Shown here piece by piece: positions 36,914 to 48,744 of a DNA stretch of 64,000 nucleotides. The notes beneath the pieces are model-generated. The model did no database searches. It was not told where the DNA came from and was given only the letters and a program-made list of their open reading frames with translations. The stretch comes from Paralvinella palmiformis. Taxonomy: Eukaryota > Annelida > Polychaeta > Terebellida > Alvinellidae. The stretch is taken from contig JAODUP010000115.1 in the NCBI GenBank assembly GCA_025642065.1, positions 564,501-628,500 of the forward strand, given 5' to 3'. The position numbers and the translations under genes were made by a program. Numbering within the stretch: the stretch's first letter is position 1; each line of letters opens with the position of its first letter.

Positions 36914-39900
36914 GGGAGAGACAGAGAGGGCTCGATGCAACATGTAATGCAGTAACCTGTCTCTTCTGTGTGTGTAGTATATTATTTGGGGTTTTGGCAG
37001 GGATAGGGAGTATTCTAAGATGTCATCTCTAGGAATTGTTTTATGGAAATGTTTCTGTTGTGTTTTGCTGAACAGGTGTCGGCTCCCGTGCGGGAGTCCG
37101 AAATTTTTGATGGTTTGTTCTTTTGTTTGACTGGCGATGGATGTCATCGAGCTACCAACAGTTAGTGGTGTGTGTGTGTGTGTGTGTGTGTGTGTGATGG
37201 GTGTAAGAAGTTTATGCGAATTGTGAAAGGATGACATGTTTGTTTGTTAGATGATCGTGATCGAATGCAATCTATTATTATCCCAAGAAGCTTTTGTATA
37301 TTTATAAGGACGCCTACTCTGGTCTGTTCGCGATTGTTTTGTTCTGTTTACCACAACATACTATTGTATACAATATTATAACTGGACTCAGGCTTCTCCG
37401 TGCTATGCCGACTTATAAAAGGTTTCCTCCCGCGCCTTTAAATAAGATTTTTCTTCCTTTGTCGCCGCACGCCATCAAGTTGCTATTTTAAAAAAAAGTT
37501 CTCGGTCGTCACTGAGTTGATATCAAAATATCGAAGTACGTCTGTAACCAGTTTCGTGTTGAGGATGTGGCGTGATTGATCTAGTGTTTTATTATCGATT
37601 GATTTATATTCTATGAATACCGATAGTATTTATGTAATCATTAATAACCCCGTTGTTGTTTGTTGTTGACGTTGATGATACCAGGATTAAGATTTGACGG
37701 TTCGGCGTGACCTGTTCCTCATAACTGGCCGTTTTATCATGGGGCCATCCCACAGGTATAGCACACACATGTTTAGCACGCAGCATATACAGCCGTGTCG
37801 ATGGGGAGAGTGTGTGTATGTGTCTGTGTATGTCGCGAACGCGTGCTTGTCTGGACAGCGTAATAACATATCTCGGTAGAGTTCACTGATGGCGTATTGT
37901 TTTAATGATTGCTGAGTGAAAATCGGTCGCCAAGTCACTGCGTATATAGCAACGCCTTTCACATAATTGTTAATGCGAATGTTTCGAACGTTTGCTTGTT
38001 AAACAAACAAATGAATGAATGAACGAGCCGGCGAGATGTGTCGCCATTAATTGGCTGAAATCGTTCACTGATCCGTTATTGCTGAACGAGACTGTAGCTT
38101 TCAAATATAACCCAACATTGTACGTCTGTGTTAGTATTGTGTGTGTGTGTGTTAAGAGTATAGCAGTATTAGGACTTTATGACGATGGAGTATCGCTGTA
38201 TTTTAAAACATTTAGGTTATTAGTTAATGATGTTATGCGGCAGCAGCAATCGGTGTATGATTGGTTGATTAGTGTTCGTGCTCTTGTCGCCGTTAGATGT
38301 CGCTGGTGGCTGGATTGATCGCGAGAAGATGACCATCTCACGACGGGATAAATCGCCGCATGGCGTGCGGTCTTGGATGATGTAGTCTTCATCACAAACT
38401 GGCTGCTTTTGTCAGTATATAGTATACGCTATACCGAGTTCGTGTACTGTGTTTAAGTATTATTTATTTTGCGTAGATGTTGCGCTGCTTCGTTAATTGC
38501 TAATTCTTAAGACATGAATTGTGTTCCGATCGACATGGTTGAAACAGCGCCCTACCGTGGCGCGGTTGTGGTGTAAACAAAACAACAGCAAGTAAACAAC
38601 AGCAAAACCCCACTAAAATCGGTCACCGTTCAGTCAAACAATGCCTAAGTCTGGCACTGGCTACCACATTAGCAATAGTAATAGCAACACCAGATTGTTC
38701 TACGTTCGTTGGGTCACTGGTTATAATAGTGAATAATGCCACATGATATAGGCACACGTTGTGTGGTAGAAGTCTCCATATATAGCAGACCAGAGCTTCG
38801 TGTGTCACGGTTCAGGCCAAGCGGTGGACATAATATTGATAACAACAACAGGGTCACCCGCCTTGGCTGCTGATGCTGTTCCTGCTTCTCCTGCTGCAGT
38901 TATTGGCTTGCCAGAAAGAAATCGATGGCATTTCGTTGCCTCGGCCCTGATACAGATACAATGGGGTTGTGGGGGGGGGGGGGGTAGAGAGGACGTGCCA
39001 TAAACCCATCAGTGGCCGGGGGACATCACTTGGACATTTCGCTATGGTTTGGGAAGTGGAAGATGGTGGGCGTCTGATCTCTTTGGAGGCGGATTTTCCA
39101 GATGAAGACAAACGAGAAGCGGTATAAAGATGCGTATAGGAGGTGGATGGGTGGTCATCTGTCCGTTTGTGAGTGCAGAAGACGCGGGCCCTTCATTCCG
39201 CTGATCGAACTGGCCTACTATATGGTGCCGTTGTCTATGTTAGGTGCTGCCCGCGACACACAAATATAACACACCACTCTAGATAGCTGGCGATGAATTA
39301 CTATGTCCATGTTGTAGCGATTGCTAGAATCATACAGATCATGCCCCCTCCACATTTCCTTGTGCTTGATACGAGGAATGAGCAACGGATTTCTCCAAGT
39401 AATGAACTTAGTCATCGGATGGAGTAGGGTTGGAACAATATGATGAAGGAAGTCTGTCACATGATTTGTTGTGATTATTGGGGGGGGGGGGATGTTCTTC
39501 GGCTATTTGATCCGTCATTGGCTATCATCATCAACCTAACCCTAATAATAACTAACTTTGTTTGGCTTTGTAGGATCCACGTTTTGTCATCTATACGCAG
39601 GTTGATATTTGATTCTAAACGTCGATTCTACCCCCCACCCCCCCAGTTATATTTGGCTAGGTACAGACCCACCGCACAACGGTTGTGTTTTGTCTGTCAA
39701 CATTAGACCGAAAACAAAATTGTCGATTTGTCTATATCTCATTTGTGGAATTTTGACTCATCATATTAGCTCATACCGTTGTACATTCTACGGAGGTTTT
39801 TTTTTGGGGGGGCGGGATCTGTGTTATAGAAAGACATTTTAAGTTTAAAGCTTCTCCTTCCCCCCGCAAACCATCCATGTTACTTTTATACGGTTAGGGT

Positions 39901-40912
39901 AAACACGAATCAGTTCGAACATATGTGAGTGTGTGCGCGCGCGCGTGTGTGTGGTAGTAGGACGGGTGATGTATTGGGAAGCATACCACGCGGGCTGCTT
40001 TCTAGCCGTTTAAAGCCGTCATACCAAGTCAGGAGAATCATGCACCGACGTCGTTCTGTATTTTGGTATTTCTTGGTTGTGCACGTAGGGGGACAACAAC
40101 TGGTATTGATAATAATAACTGGTACATGTACATTAATGTCGCCGTCTGTAGGTAATACCACGCTGGTAGTACGTGGACTGTAGTTCTAGAACGTGGTGTA
40201 CATCATTCCCCCCCCCCTCACAATCTTTTTCTCTTCTAGCCAACTCGGTGTACGCGTAGAAAACTCCAAAGGGACGTTCCAGAGAACGTGGCCTTCTCGG
40301 CAATAGCAGAACAATAGTATGTTAATCGTCTTTCAATGTGTCCGTGTTAATGTGTTTATCGATGTTCTTACTCAGATTAGACACTATAGATGATACCTGA
40401 GTGGCTGTGTTCAGTGAGTCTACCAGCGGGATCAACCAACTAGGCGCCGTACATCATCATCATCATCATCATCATCAGTACACATACACGGCCCTGGTAT
40501 CGTTATTGGTTTGCGGGTGTTTTGTTCCCGTTACAATTCGCCAATTCCGGGGGCAGCTCGTCATTTTTGGCAGGTCGTTATCGTGCATTTCGTGTCATGT
40601 ACATCGACAAACCACAGTGTGTTTAGGGTTTATCTTTCGTTGTTTAGTTTTGGCTTATCTCTGCTTTGCATGGCATGTTAACACACACACACACACACAC
40701 ACACACACTTTGAACCACGTGAGCTAGCCATTAAACTGAGAAAGTTTTAACTCTTGTAGCCGGAAGATTGGGGATTTCTTAAATCAGATACCTGTTAATA
40801 CGGGTGGTCGATGGGGCAGGTTTACCACACACGCCATGTCAGTCTGGGTAGCTATGAGGAATAAGCACATGAAGCTATTGTTATCCTACTGACTCCATGT
40901 TATACAGCTGTG

Positions 40913-40946
<34 letters not shown>

Positions 40947-42600
40947 GCTCGCTCGCTCATATCTCGCACTAATTACCTTCGCCGAGGAGGCTAGCTTTGT
41001 ATGTGTCTAGAGGAAGATGGACGTACACGAACCGAGGACGCCCCCTTGTGTCGGTGCATCTGTACCGTATTGATGCGGCATACATTACCCCCCTCTTCTT
41101 CCCCCACTCCCCCCCCCATAGTACGGCATCAATAGAAGCACGCCGATCGATAATTTGTGATAATGAACGATGAATGAATGACCTAGTGATCGTGTCTCTC
41201 TGTCCATCACTGATCCTGATTTGGCATTGGGCAGCTGTTTGCGCATCCCAGGGCGCAGTTTTAATGCGGCCAACCGATCCCTTTCCTCGCCATATCACTC
41301 CTCCCCTCTTCCGAACCGCCATAAAAATTCTGACCTATCCCGAAAATATCTATCCTACTAATCGTTGTAACACTTGTCTTGACTGGATATGGATGATGTC
41401 ATCAAAGGGCAGTCACGGCTGTCAACATTCTACAATTTATGTTAATTAATGAGAGGGGGGACCGGGTGGTGAATCCGTCACCTATATCTCTCGATAAGAA
41501 GTCGATCCGAAATGTTATTGTGGTGTCTCGTTCTCCGAAACGTGTTGGCGTTACATCGTGTTGGTATTAGGCGTAGTTCAAAAACACGCGCGCGCGCACG
41601 CGCACACACAGAGAAAGGGAGAGCACACACACACACACACATATACAAACATACATACACAGAACACACGTACGAACACACACATTCAAATACGGCAACA
41701 GACCAGTATGAGGGGCACCACATCGACGTCGTATGTGTGTCTGTGTGTGTCTTAAAGGGAAGTGGAGATGTCTTCGGGGGTGGATGATGATGATGATGAT
41801 GATGATGACGTTAGATCCATTGACAGATGATAGGCCTATGGCTACCTGTATATGGTTATAATAGTCAGACCCGTGCTGCGTCCGATTAATTAACATAATT
41901 TCCATCGTCTCGTCGAGGTGATTGATCTCTTTGTGTGTGTGTGTGGTGTGTGACATAGTGAACCTTTAATTCTATTACACTATGTGTATTGTGTCTGTGT
42001 AAATATATATATATATATATATATTAACACATACAGTATAAACACAGTCGTTTAGCAATGTATGTTGGTGAGTGTTGTAAAGGATTTAGTCATCGTTTTG
42101 TTGGCTGTTTCTTGTCCATTATTGTTGTTGTTGTTGTTGTTGGACGGGAAGAGTGTTGGCCTCCCGCGACGCGCAACTCGATCATTGTTCCGTAAATGGC
42201 CAAAAACATAAGCAAAACAACAGCAACAAATATTTGGGATTATTACCGTGTGTAGATATATATATAGCAGCGATACCATAGGTGTTAGTGTGTTTGGAGG
42301 ATCTTGTACTATAGTTGTAGATAGACGAATATTTACTGAGCGTTGTTACATAATCAGATTATTGTTATTATAATTGTCATTATTGTAATTCGGTGTCAGT
42401 ACTGTACACATGTACGTGTGTTACTGTCATATAGTTAATAATAAAGCATTCCGTGGCTGTAAGATTGCAGGTGTTGTTGTTGTTGTTGTGCTGATGAAAT
42501 TGATGTCTTCTGTGCTAATGGCTTGTCGGTTGAGGAATCTAGTCTGGGCAGTCGTCAAGCTTAATAAATGCCACCTCTATTATTCTGCCAGCTGCCAATA
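36914..42600 (+). other. synaptogyrin 3' flank, probably including its 3' UTR
   Basis: This 5.7-kb stretch has no recognised transposon and no credible exon, but many simple repeats: (TG)n 37168-37196, (CAT)n 40454-40477, (AC)n 40681-40708, (TG)n 40912-40934, AC-rich 41585-41700, (GAT)n 41782-41809, (TA)n 42004-42024 and (TTG)n 42120-42142. It also holds homopolymer G or C tracts near 38970, 39480, 40208 and 41107. AATAAA hexamers on the plus strand occur near 42434 and 42561. Where the synaptogyrin transcript ends cannot be decided from sequence alone. Confidence 0.4.
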
Positions 42601-43494
42601 ATTTGTGTGTCCCTTATCATATGATAGATAATATGATGACAGTTGATGTTCTCTCTTTACCCTCTCTAGCCTTTCATCTCTACCTCTGTTTTTATTTGTT
42701 TTATCTCTTATGTCATTTAGCCCCACTTTCTTCTCCCTAATGGGACTCGGGAGTTCCTCATTTTTATATAAACTTGCAGAGAAGGTATTTGTATGTTCGT
42801 GAACAAAATCACATTTATTATTAAAATGACGCGTCAACGTGTACCAATAATTGGGAAATGCCGTAAACTGGACACTATATAATGATGTGACATCTCTATT
42901 ACCGATATCTTTGTTATTTACTTTTTTGTTATAGTTTATTTGTTGGTGAAGTTTTTTACGTTCGATCTTTCTCTCAATCATCCGTTTGAATAAATGTATC
43001 TTTCTGTGACTGTCTCTCTAGTTTACTTTGTGCTAATCCGATCACATTTACTACGATAATACAAAAAGATCTTTTACGGCGCCAAAAACAACTTATCCTA
43101 AATGTTTGGGCCAGATACGCTTCAAAATTAGGAACTCTTCCGATTTCAGAAAGGTGCATGTTAACGTGTATGTAGTTATTTATCGTGTATTTCTGTAACA
43201 TTTTAAGGTTTGTCGTTTATTTGTACAATGATAATTTGGTAAGAGAAATATTGGGAGCATTTCAAGGTCCAATTCAGCTGGAAGAATTCTGGCGGATAAC
43301 CTCACACTCGACTATCGAGGTATATTATATGATAACGTCCACACGAGATAACTCAAACAAGGGGTACCACGTCCTATCCTGCTCATCCACAGAGATAAAT
43401 ACATATAGTGATACATTTTTACCAGATGTGTTACGGATAGGTGAAAGTATCTGGTTTTTAAAAACTTATTTGCGTACAATATAGAATCCGGCAA
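42580..43494 (-). other. unassigned block of overlapping open frames
   Basis: The minus strand has frames of 133 codons (42981-42580) and 75 codons (43201-42974) that overlap slightly, with another at 43494-43312. Fragments such as NFEAYLAQTFRISCF and SLYKNEELPSPIREKK look coding-like in composition, but I recognise no family. It could be a decayed mobile element or chance. I do not call a gene. Confidence 0.25.
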
Positions 43495-43507
43495 ACTGCT
43501 CTCGAGT

Positions 43508-43529
43508 TACACACACACACACACACACA
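43508..43529. repeat. (AC)n microsatellite
   Basis: A short AC run between the unassigned open frames and the following LINE tail. Confidence 0.9.
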
Positions 43530-43761
43530 ACCAATTGATCTGCTTAATTTATATTTTTAAATGTCTTAGTTATCGGGGCTCACTTTGAACAAAGGGTTCT
43601 ACGGATGGTATACTTCGTGAAAATCTTACTTACGTGGTAACGGAAACTTCAGATAAAATCGGTCGTCCTTTCATTAACCTAACCTCCCCCCCCCTCTCTC
43701 TCTCTCTGACTGTGTGTTTGTGTACCAATCTGGCTACATGTCTGAATGTATCTCAATCTCT

Positions 43762-44160
43762 TCGTTATGTATCATTATTATACCAAACTTGTATAGCACT
43801 CCTTCCATAGTATTGCATTACGTGTTCAAAAGTGCTTTAGATGTAAAGTAAAATTTGGCAATAAAAATATTTAAACGTTATATATAAAATGTTCAAAAAA
43901 ATTGACATTGTACACATTATTTAAAAGCGAGCGCCTAGATATTAATTATTTGTCAAAGTGGACTAGAAAGAAATGAGTCTTTTAATGTACTTATTATTTT
44001 CGCTTCCCTCCTATTGCTATGAAATTCATTCCACAAACTTGGAGCAGCATGATTAAAACAGCTTTTACCATAAGTCGTTCGTATCCTAGGTGTTACTAAT
44101 GTCAACGAATTCTGAGATCTCAGTTCTACTTGGTCTGTATACATACATCATGTCCTTGAT
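43762..44160 (-). mobile_element. LINE 3' end (CR1/L2-like), copy 2
   Basis: The minus-strand frame RSQNSLTLVTPRIRTTYGKS...FNHAAPSLWNEF is the C-terminal end of a CR1/L2-type reverse transcriptase. Its 3' tail (AAAGCACTTTTGAACACG, GGAGTGCTATACAAG) resembles the tail at 47030-47100. Confidence 0.8.
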
Positions 44161-44705
44161 ATAGAGAAAGGTCAGTGGTCATATAGAGCATCATATACGA
44201 TATAGGTTTACCACGATATTGTATTGCATCCTGTATCTTATATGTCTGTAATCCAAGAAAATATACTAAACCATTGTCCTGTTAGCCTAATTACTCAGCA
44301 ATTGTCACAATACTACCACGTGGTCATGTTTAAGCGTTGATGACGTAATATTATCACTTTATACGAATAAACGCTTATACGGTTTGCTAATGATGGGGCA
44401 TTACAGCAAGGTCACGGTCGTATTTACAACGAGGTTTGACCTAATTATTAGTAAATAATGACATTTGCTAAGTAAAGTTTAACTATATTATTAATGTTTT
44501 AACGATATATTATCTAACATTATTAGGTAATATGTAGTTAAATTGTCGTTAACGAACAATAGTCGACTCATATTTTAAAATATAATTTTATGAAGAATAA
44601 TATCAGTTTTTTATACTGATTTTTTAATACCAAAAGCTACTTAGGTCCAGTTTTTCATGGTATATATTAATACTTACTACCTATCAAGTTATCTCGCTAT
44701 CTCAT

Positions 44706-44754
<49 letters not shown>
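44706..44754. repeat. compound (CT)n-(AT)n microsatellite
   Basis: About 25 bp of CT repeat passing directly into 24 bp of AT repeat. Confidence 0.95.
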
Positions 44755-46229
44755 GGAATATGGGCTAGTATATGTGGATTGGTGTAGCTAGGGTTTTTTC
44801 TTATATTAAAATAATAAATGTGGTAATAACCTCCCTTAATATCTATTTGTTATTATTTTGCACATATATAGACTTGTAAGCAATATTGTTATCACCTTTC
44901 ACCATAGTGAACAAATACGACACGTACGTTTGTTTACTTACATTTCGCGATGGCCGCTAAAGCCGTGTATAGGCGTGTATTACCACCGATAGTGACGGCA
45001 ACAAACATCTAATAGAAATGGGAACAGATTCCTGGTCATCATCATAACCTCTACTTTATGACACCAATAAAATAATAATCAATTCCTTCCTACATCAGCT
45101 CATTGTATTGATCGATTTATTACTTGGTGCACAAAGGGCAATGACAAGGTTCAGTACAGTTCCTAGTATATGTCAGTTGGGTCTTGTAGTATCCTCACTA
45201 AAAAGACTGTTAAGTGTAGTTATATAGACTCAGGAAAAGACTTCCATCTATAAGCTGGGATATATTAGTTCAAAAGTAGAGTTATAAAGCTACCAATTCG
45301 AATAGTTCGACGGCTATTTATCAAACAGGAAATAACATTCGAGTTGGAATAGCGAACTTTGAACTTTAATAACCGTTATTAACCTAGTGTTTAGCGTGAA
45401 CAAAATATCTCTAAATCATTCAACAGCTAAATAGATGTTACTTACAAAATCCCTTAATGTTGGCAAAAAATAGCCTAGTTTAGAATTGAATGATATCAAA
45501 TAGTTACCTACAATATTGATATTTGATCACATTTTAAGGCTTTATGGAATATTTTACCAATACATACAAACAGGTTCTCCTATGCTTTTTTTCTCAGTAA
45601 TAACGACTATCAATCTTGCCCCATTGCATTAATCGAAATTAGCTAGTCTGTAATCATTAAAAAAAGAACTAACATCGTCACTTACAACAACGATATATTT
45701 ATATATCTGCATTTTTTGTTTGTTTGTTTAATAACGAGCCAATTACTGTATTAAAAGTAGATAGTCATGTTTGACTAATTCTATGCTAATACTATTCAAG
45801 TTTTAAGTAAAACCATGATGACATTTTGAAGGTTTGGAATAAAGCCTCGTTTAATATGATTTCAGTATTCCAGTTGTAAATCGCAACACACACCTGTTAC
45901 ACGCATGGTGCACAGCTGGATGATGACATGTAAGCCGACTGATGTAAAGCGTGGCTTTCAATAGCAACAGCGATATTCGTCATGTTGCCGTCTCGAAACT
46001 AGTGTATTGTGTGTGGGGTGTTTTGTGCCGAAGAGGGAGCATATACACATTCAACAACATATGCCATAGTTAAACCATTTAAATTAACTAACCAAGTTGT
46101 GAATATGTGCAGCTATGCCTATGTTTAATAAATTAAAGACTAATGCCTAAACAAATGTATACAATAGCTACGAGACGGAACTATATAACTCACACCACAT
46201 ACATTTTAAGATATAATACATAAAAGTGA
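44755..46229. other. AT-rich intergenic DNA, nothing recognised
   Basis: I see no coding exon, repeat family or RNA gene here. Composition is about two-thirds A+T with no long open frame. Confidence 0.5.
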
Positions 46230-47102
46230 ATGATACCTAATGTATGACCAGAACGAGCTTTATAAACAAGGTTTTCATTGGCCAACGCTGCGGCTCCGAA
46301 TCAATCTTTAGCCGGGAAGCCAAGGACGTGCATGATTTGCTGAGAGCTGGATCCTGATTCAGTAAGCTGCAACGTGTACAGAACACGGCAGCTCGCATTG
46401 TGACTAGAACAGCTAGACATAATCATATCACACCTGTGTTAAAGAAACTCCATTGGCTGCCAGTAAAATACGGTGCTCAGTTTAAACTTCTGGTCCACAC
46501 ACATAAGGCATTGCACGATCGATCTCCTGTGTATTTGAGAGACATGTTACAGATGTATACACCAGGCAGGACTCTAAGATCCCAGAATACACAACTATTG
46601 GTAGTATCTAAGATGCGGACCACAGCATATGGCAACAGATGTTTTACTTATGCAGCACCCAGTCTCTGAAATGCACTGCCTGCCGATATTAGAAAATCTA
46701 AGACAACAGAGACTTTAAAAAAACGTTTAAAAACACATTATTTTCTAGTTCACTATAGCCATTGAACAAATCTAGTCATTCTTAATAATGTGTATAATAT
46801 AACATGTTTATATTCTATTTTTATCTTCTAGTTAATAGCAGTTCGACATATTCTTATATCAGTATATTATAACAATTTAATTTAGTTGATTAAGTTTATT
46901 TTATTTGTCTTTTTTTAAATCATACTATTACGTCAAAAAATTATCACCACTATATTGTAATATTTTATTTTACATTTAATATATATTATTCCATGTCATT
47001 TTAACATTTTACGTTTATATGTCTTGTATTGTAAAGCACTTTTGAACATGATATAATTTATGAAAAGAGTGCTATATAAATAGGGTATATAATAATAATA
47101 AT
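46230..47102 (+). mobile_element. LINE 3' end (CR1/L2-like), copy 3, with 3' UTR and tail
   Basis: The best-preserved LINE end. It contains HNHITPVLKKLHWLPVKYGA, FKLLVHTHKALHDRSPVYL, TPGRTLRSQNTQLLVV and YGNRCFTYAAPSL, then after one in-frame TGA, NALPADIRKSKTTETLKKR. This is the thumb/C-terminal part of a CR1/L2-like reverse transcriptase. The 3' UTR ends TGTAAAGCACTTTTGAAC...GTGCTATATAAATAGGG and a short (AATA/TAA)n tail, the typical L2/CR1 end. The single stop suggests a fairly recent insertion. Confidence 0.9.
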
Positions 47103-47470
47103 ATCTCGGAGCATTTCGCCCAGAGATTAAGACGGGAAAATATCCTCCTCACTGGTAGGATATGCTGCAAGGAGCCCGTACTAAGACCCTCCCCGCATTG
47201 GCGCCAAACTGATCCGACCAGCTGAAAGCCAAGACATACACAGCCCAGGTGAAACACACCCAGCAAATAAGATGCAGAGTCACAATGCCCCAGTCAGACT
47301 TTGGTCTCCTCCCGATCCCAGAACAAAGAAAACCCCACATAAAAGACTCGTGCACATGTACCTACATTAACCCACAAACAAGCTAACTAAACAAGAACTA
47401 CTTCCTGGAGTAAAAATGGCAAAGGCTGTAGTTAACTTTATTACATGTAGTACATAAATTATTGGTAATA
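47103..47470. other. unassigned, GC-richer segment
   Basis: Both strands have open stretches of about 65 codons (for example minus 47355-47149), but neither matches a family I know. It may belong to the decayed gene downstream or to another relic. Confidence 0.25.
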
Positions 47471-47474
47471 ACAG

Positions 47475-48530
47475 ATCTGTCAGAAATCAATACATTAATC
47501 AGCAAGATCTCGTCATCCACCGCGTTATGGGCTCATCCAGTATGTCGAACTCCTCCAGGCCGACGGTCACCTTGATCACCCTGAAGTATATCTCCTGAAA
47601 GCTGCTTATTTCGTTGGCCCTTCACCTGTCGAAGCCCGTACCACAGGTTATGACGTCGGTCATGATCAGCACGGTGATGTCAGTCAGCTCGCGGAGGATC
47701 ATTCCGTAAATATGCCGACATCCTTCAGTGCTCAGACGTAGAGCATCACAAAGCTCCAGTCGTTGATGGCCGCCAGCATCTGAAACATTGGCAGCGACGA
47801 GGAGTCTACTGTGCACAGGACGAATATCACCGGCACGCTTTGGGTGAAAGAAGGAAGACCATCAAGCTGTTCAAGTCGAAATGATCCAAGACAACCAAGA
47901 GGTGATACTTCAAGCTCTCGCAGAGTCAACATTCGCAGCGACATGTCTTAAAACAACATGCACCCAATCAACGAGTTCCGTGAATAGATAGATAACACAA
48001 CGAGTACGAAGATCTCCAGCAGATGACAGACGCGATCCGATACGGTGTGACTTGTCGTCTGATTGCTGTGATTCTGGCGATTAATCCGAAGTAAAAGGAT
48101 GGATCAGGATCACGCTAGTGTACATAGCAAATATTATCATCGCGTACACGTGAAGTACTAAACAGACGATGAATCTGTTCTTGTATCTTTTCTATTTCTT
48201 CTCGATCACCTTGTTTATTTGGGGCAGTTTGAGCGAGGTCAGTATCCTATCCGACACGCTATAGGTGTGTGCATCTCCCGCGTTACGTTCCACGAGAGTC
48301 GATTTCGGATACCTCAAACCATAGTTCGTATTCCGGATTCACATCCCAGTTCGGAAGGGTATAGACGTTGGTTATGTTCAGAATGGAGGCGGCGTATTCG
48401 AGCGAGTGGTAGCCTCTTTGTAGGTCAGCGGTGTTCTTCGTCTTCAGCATCACTTGGGTCAGGCCTTTGTCTTTGTGCAGCTTCGCCGTGCATTATCTCG
48501 CACAGAATATCGAATACCTTTCTCGGCGAA
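47475..48530 (-). pseudogene. decayed multi-pass membrane protein, possibly a TRP-type channel
   Basis: Consecutive minus-strand frames read like one intronless broken gene. They are KVFDILCEIMHG; KGLTQVMLKTKNTADLQRG and HSLEYAASILNITNVYTLP; a basic-plus-hydrophobic stretch (RYKNRFIVCLVLHVYAMI); hydrophobic LLEIFVLVVLSIY; SVPVIFVLCTVDSSSLPMF and MLAAINDWSFVMLYV; and finally EIYFRVIKVTVGLEEFDILD. The layout (hydrophilic N-part, several hydrophobic helices, then a pore-like GLEEFDIL segment) recalls TRP channels, but I am not certain of the family. Frameshifts and stops are frequent. Higher GC than its surroundings and no introns fit a processed or captured copy. Confidence 0.4.
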
Positions 48531-48744
48531 TAGACGCTGATTTCGGTGAGACAATGTAGCAACGTGTTGCATGCAGCGTGAAGTCTGATCGCCCCCTAGC
48601 AGGTGTGGGTGGTTCACTTTGTGAATGCTCCAGGTTATCTATTGGAAGGGGGGGGGGACTTCTGTACATCAAGAGTCCCTCGTAGATTTGCCGTATAGAC
48701 ACACACTGAATTCTTAAGTGTAGCCCACACGAGGCCCCGGACAT

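Noticed and set aside
41512..41956. Overlapping 91- to 129-codon frames on both strands
   Set aside because: They are created by AC and GAT microsatellites, giving runs of His/Thr or Ile/Val.
42003..42024. TA runs as possible origin or recombination sites
   Set aside because: Simple microsatellites of this type occur throughout the window with no further structure.
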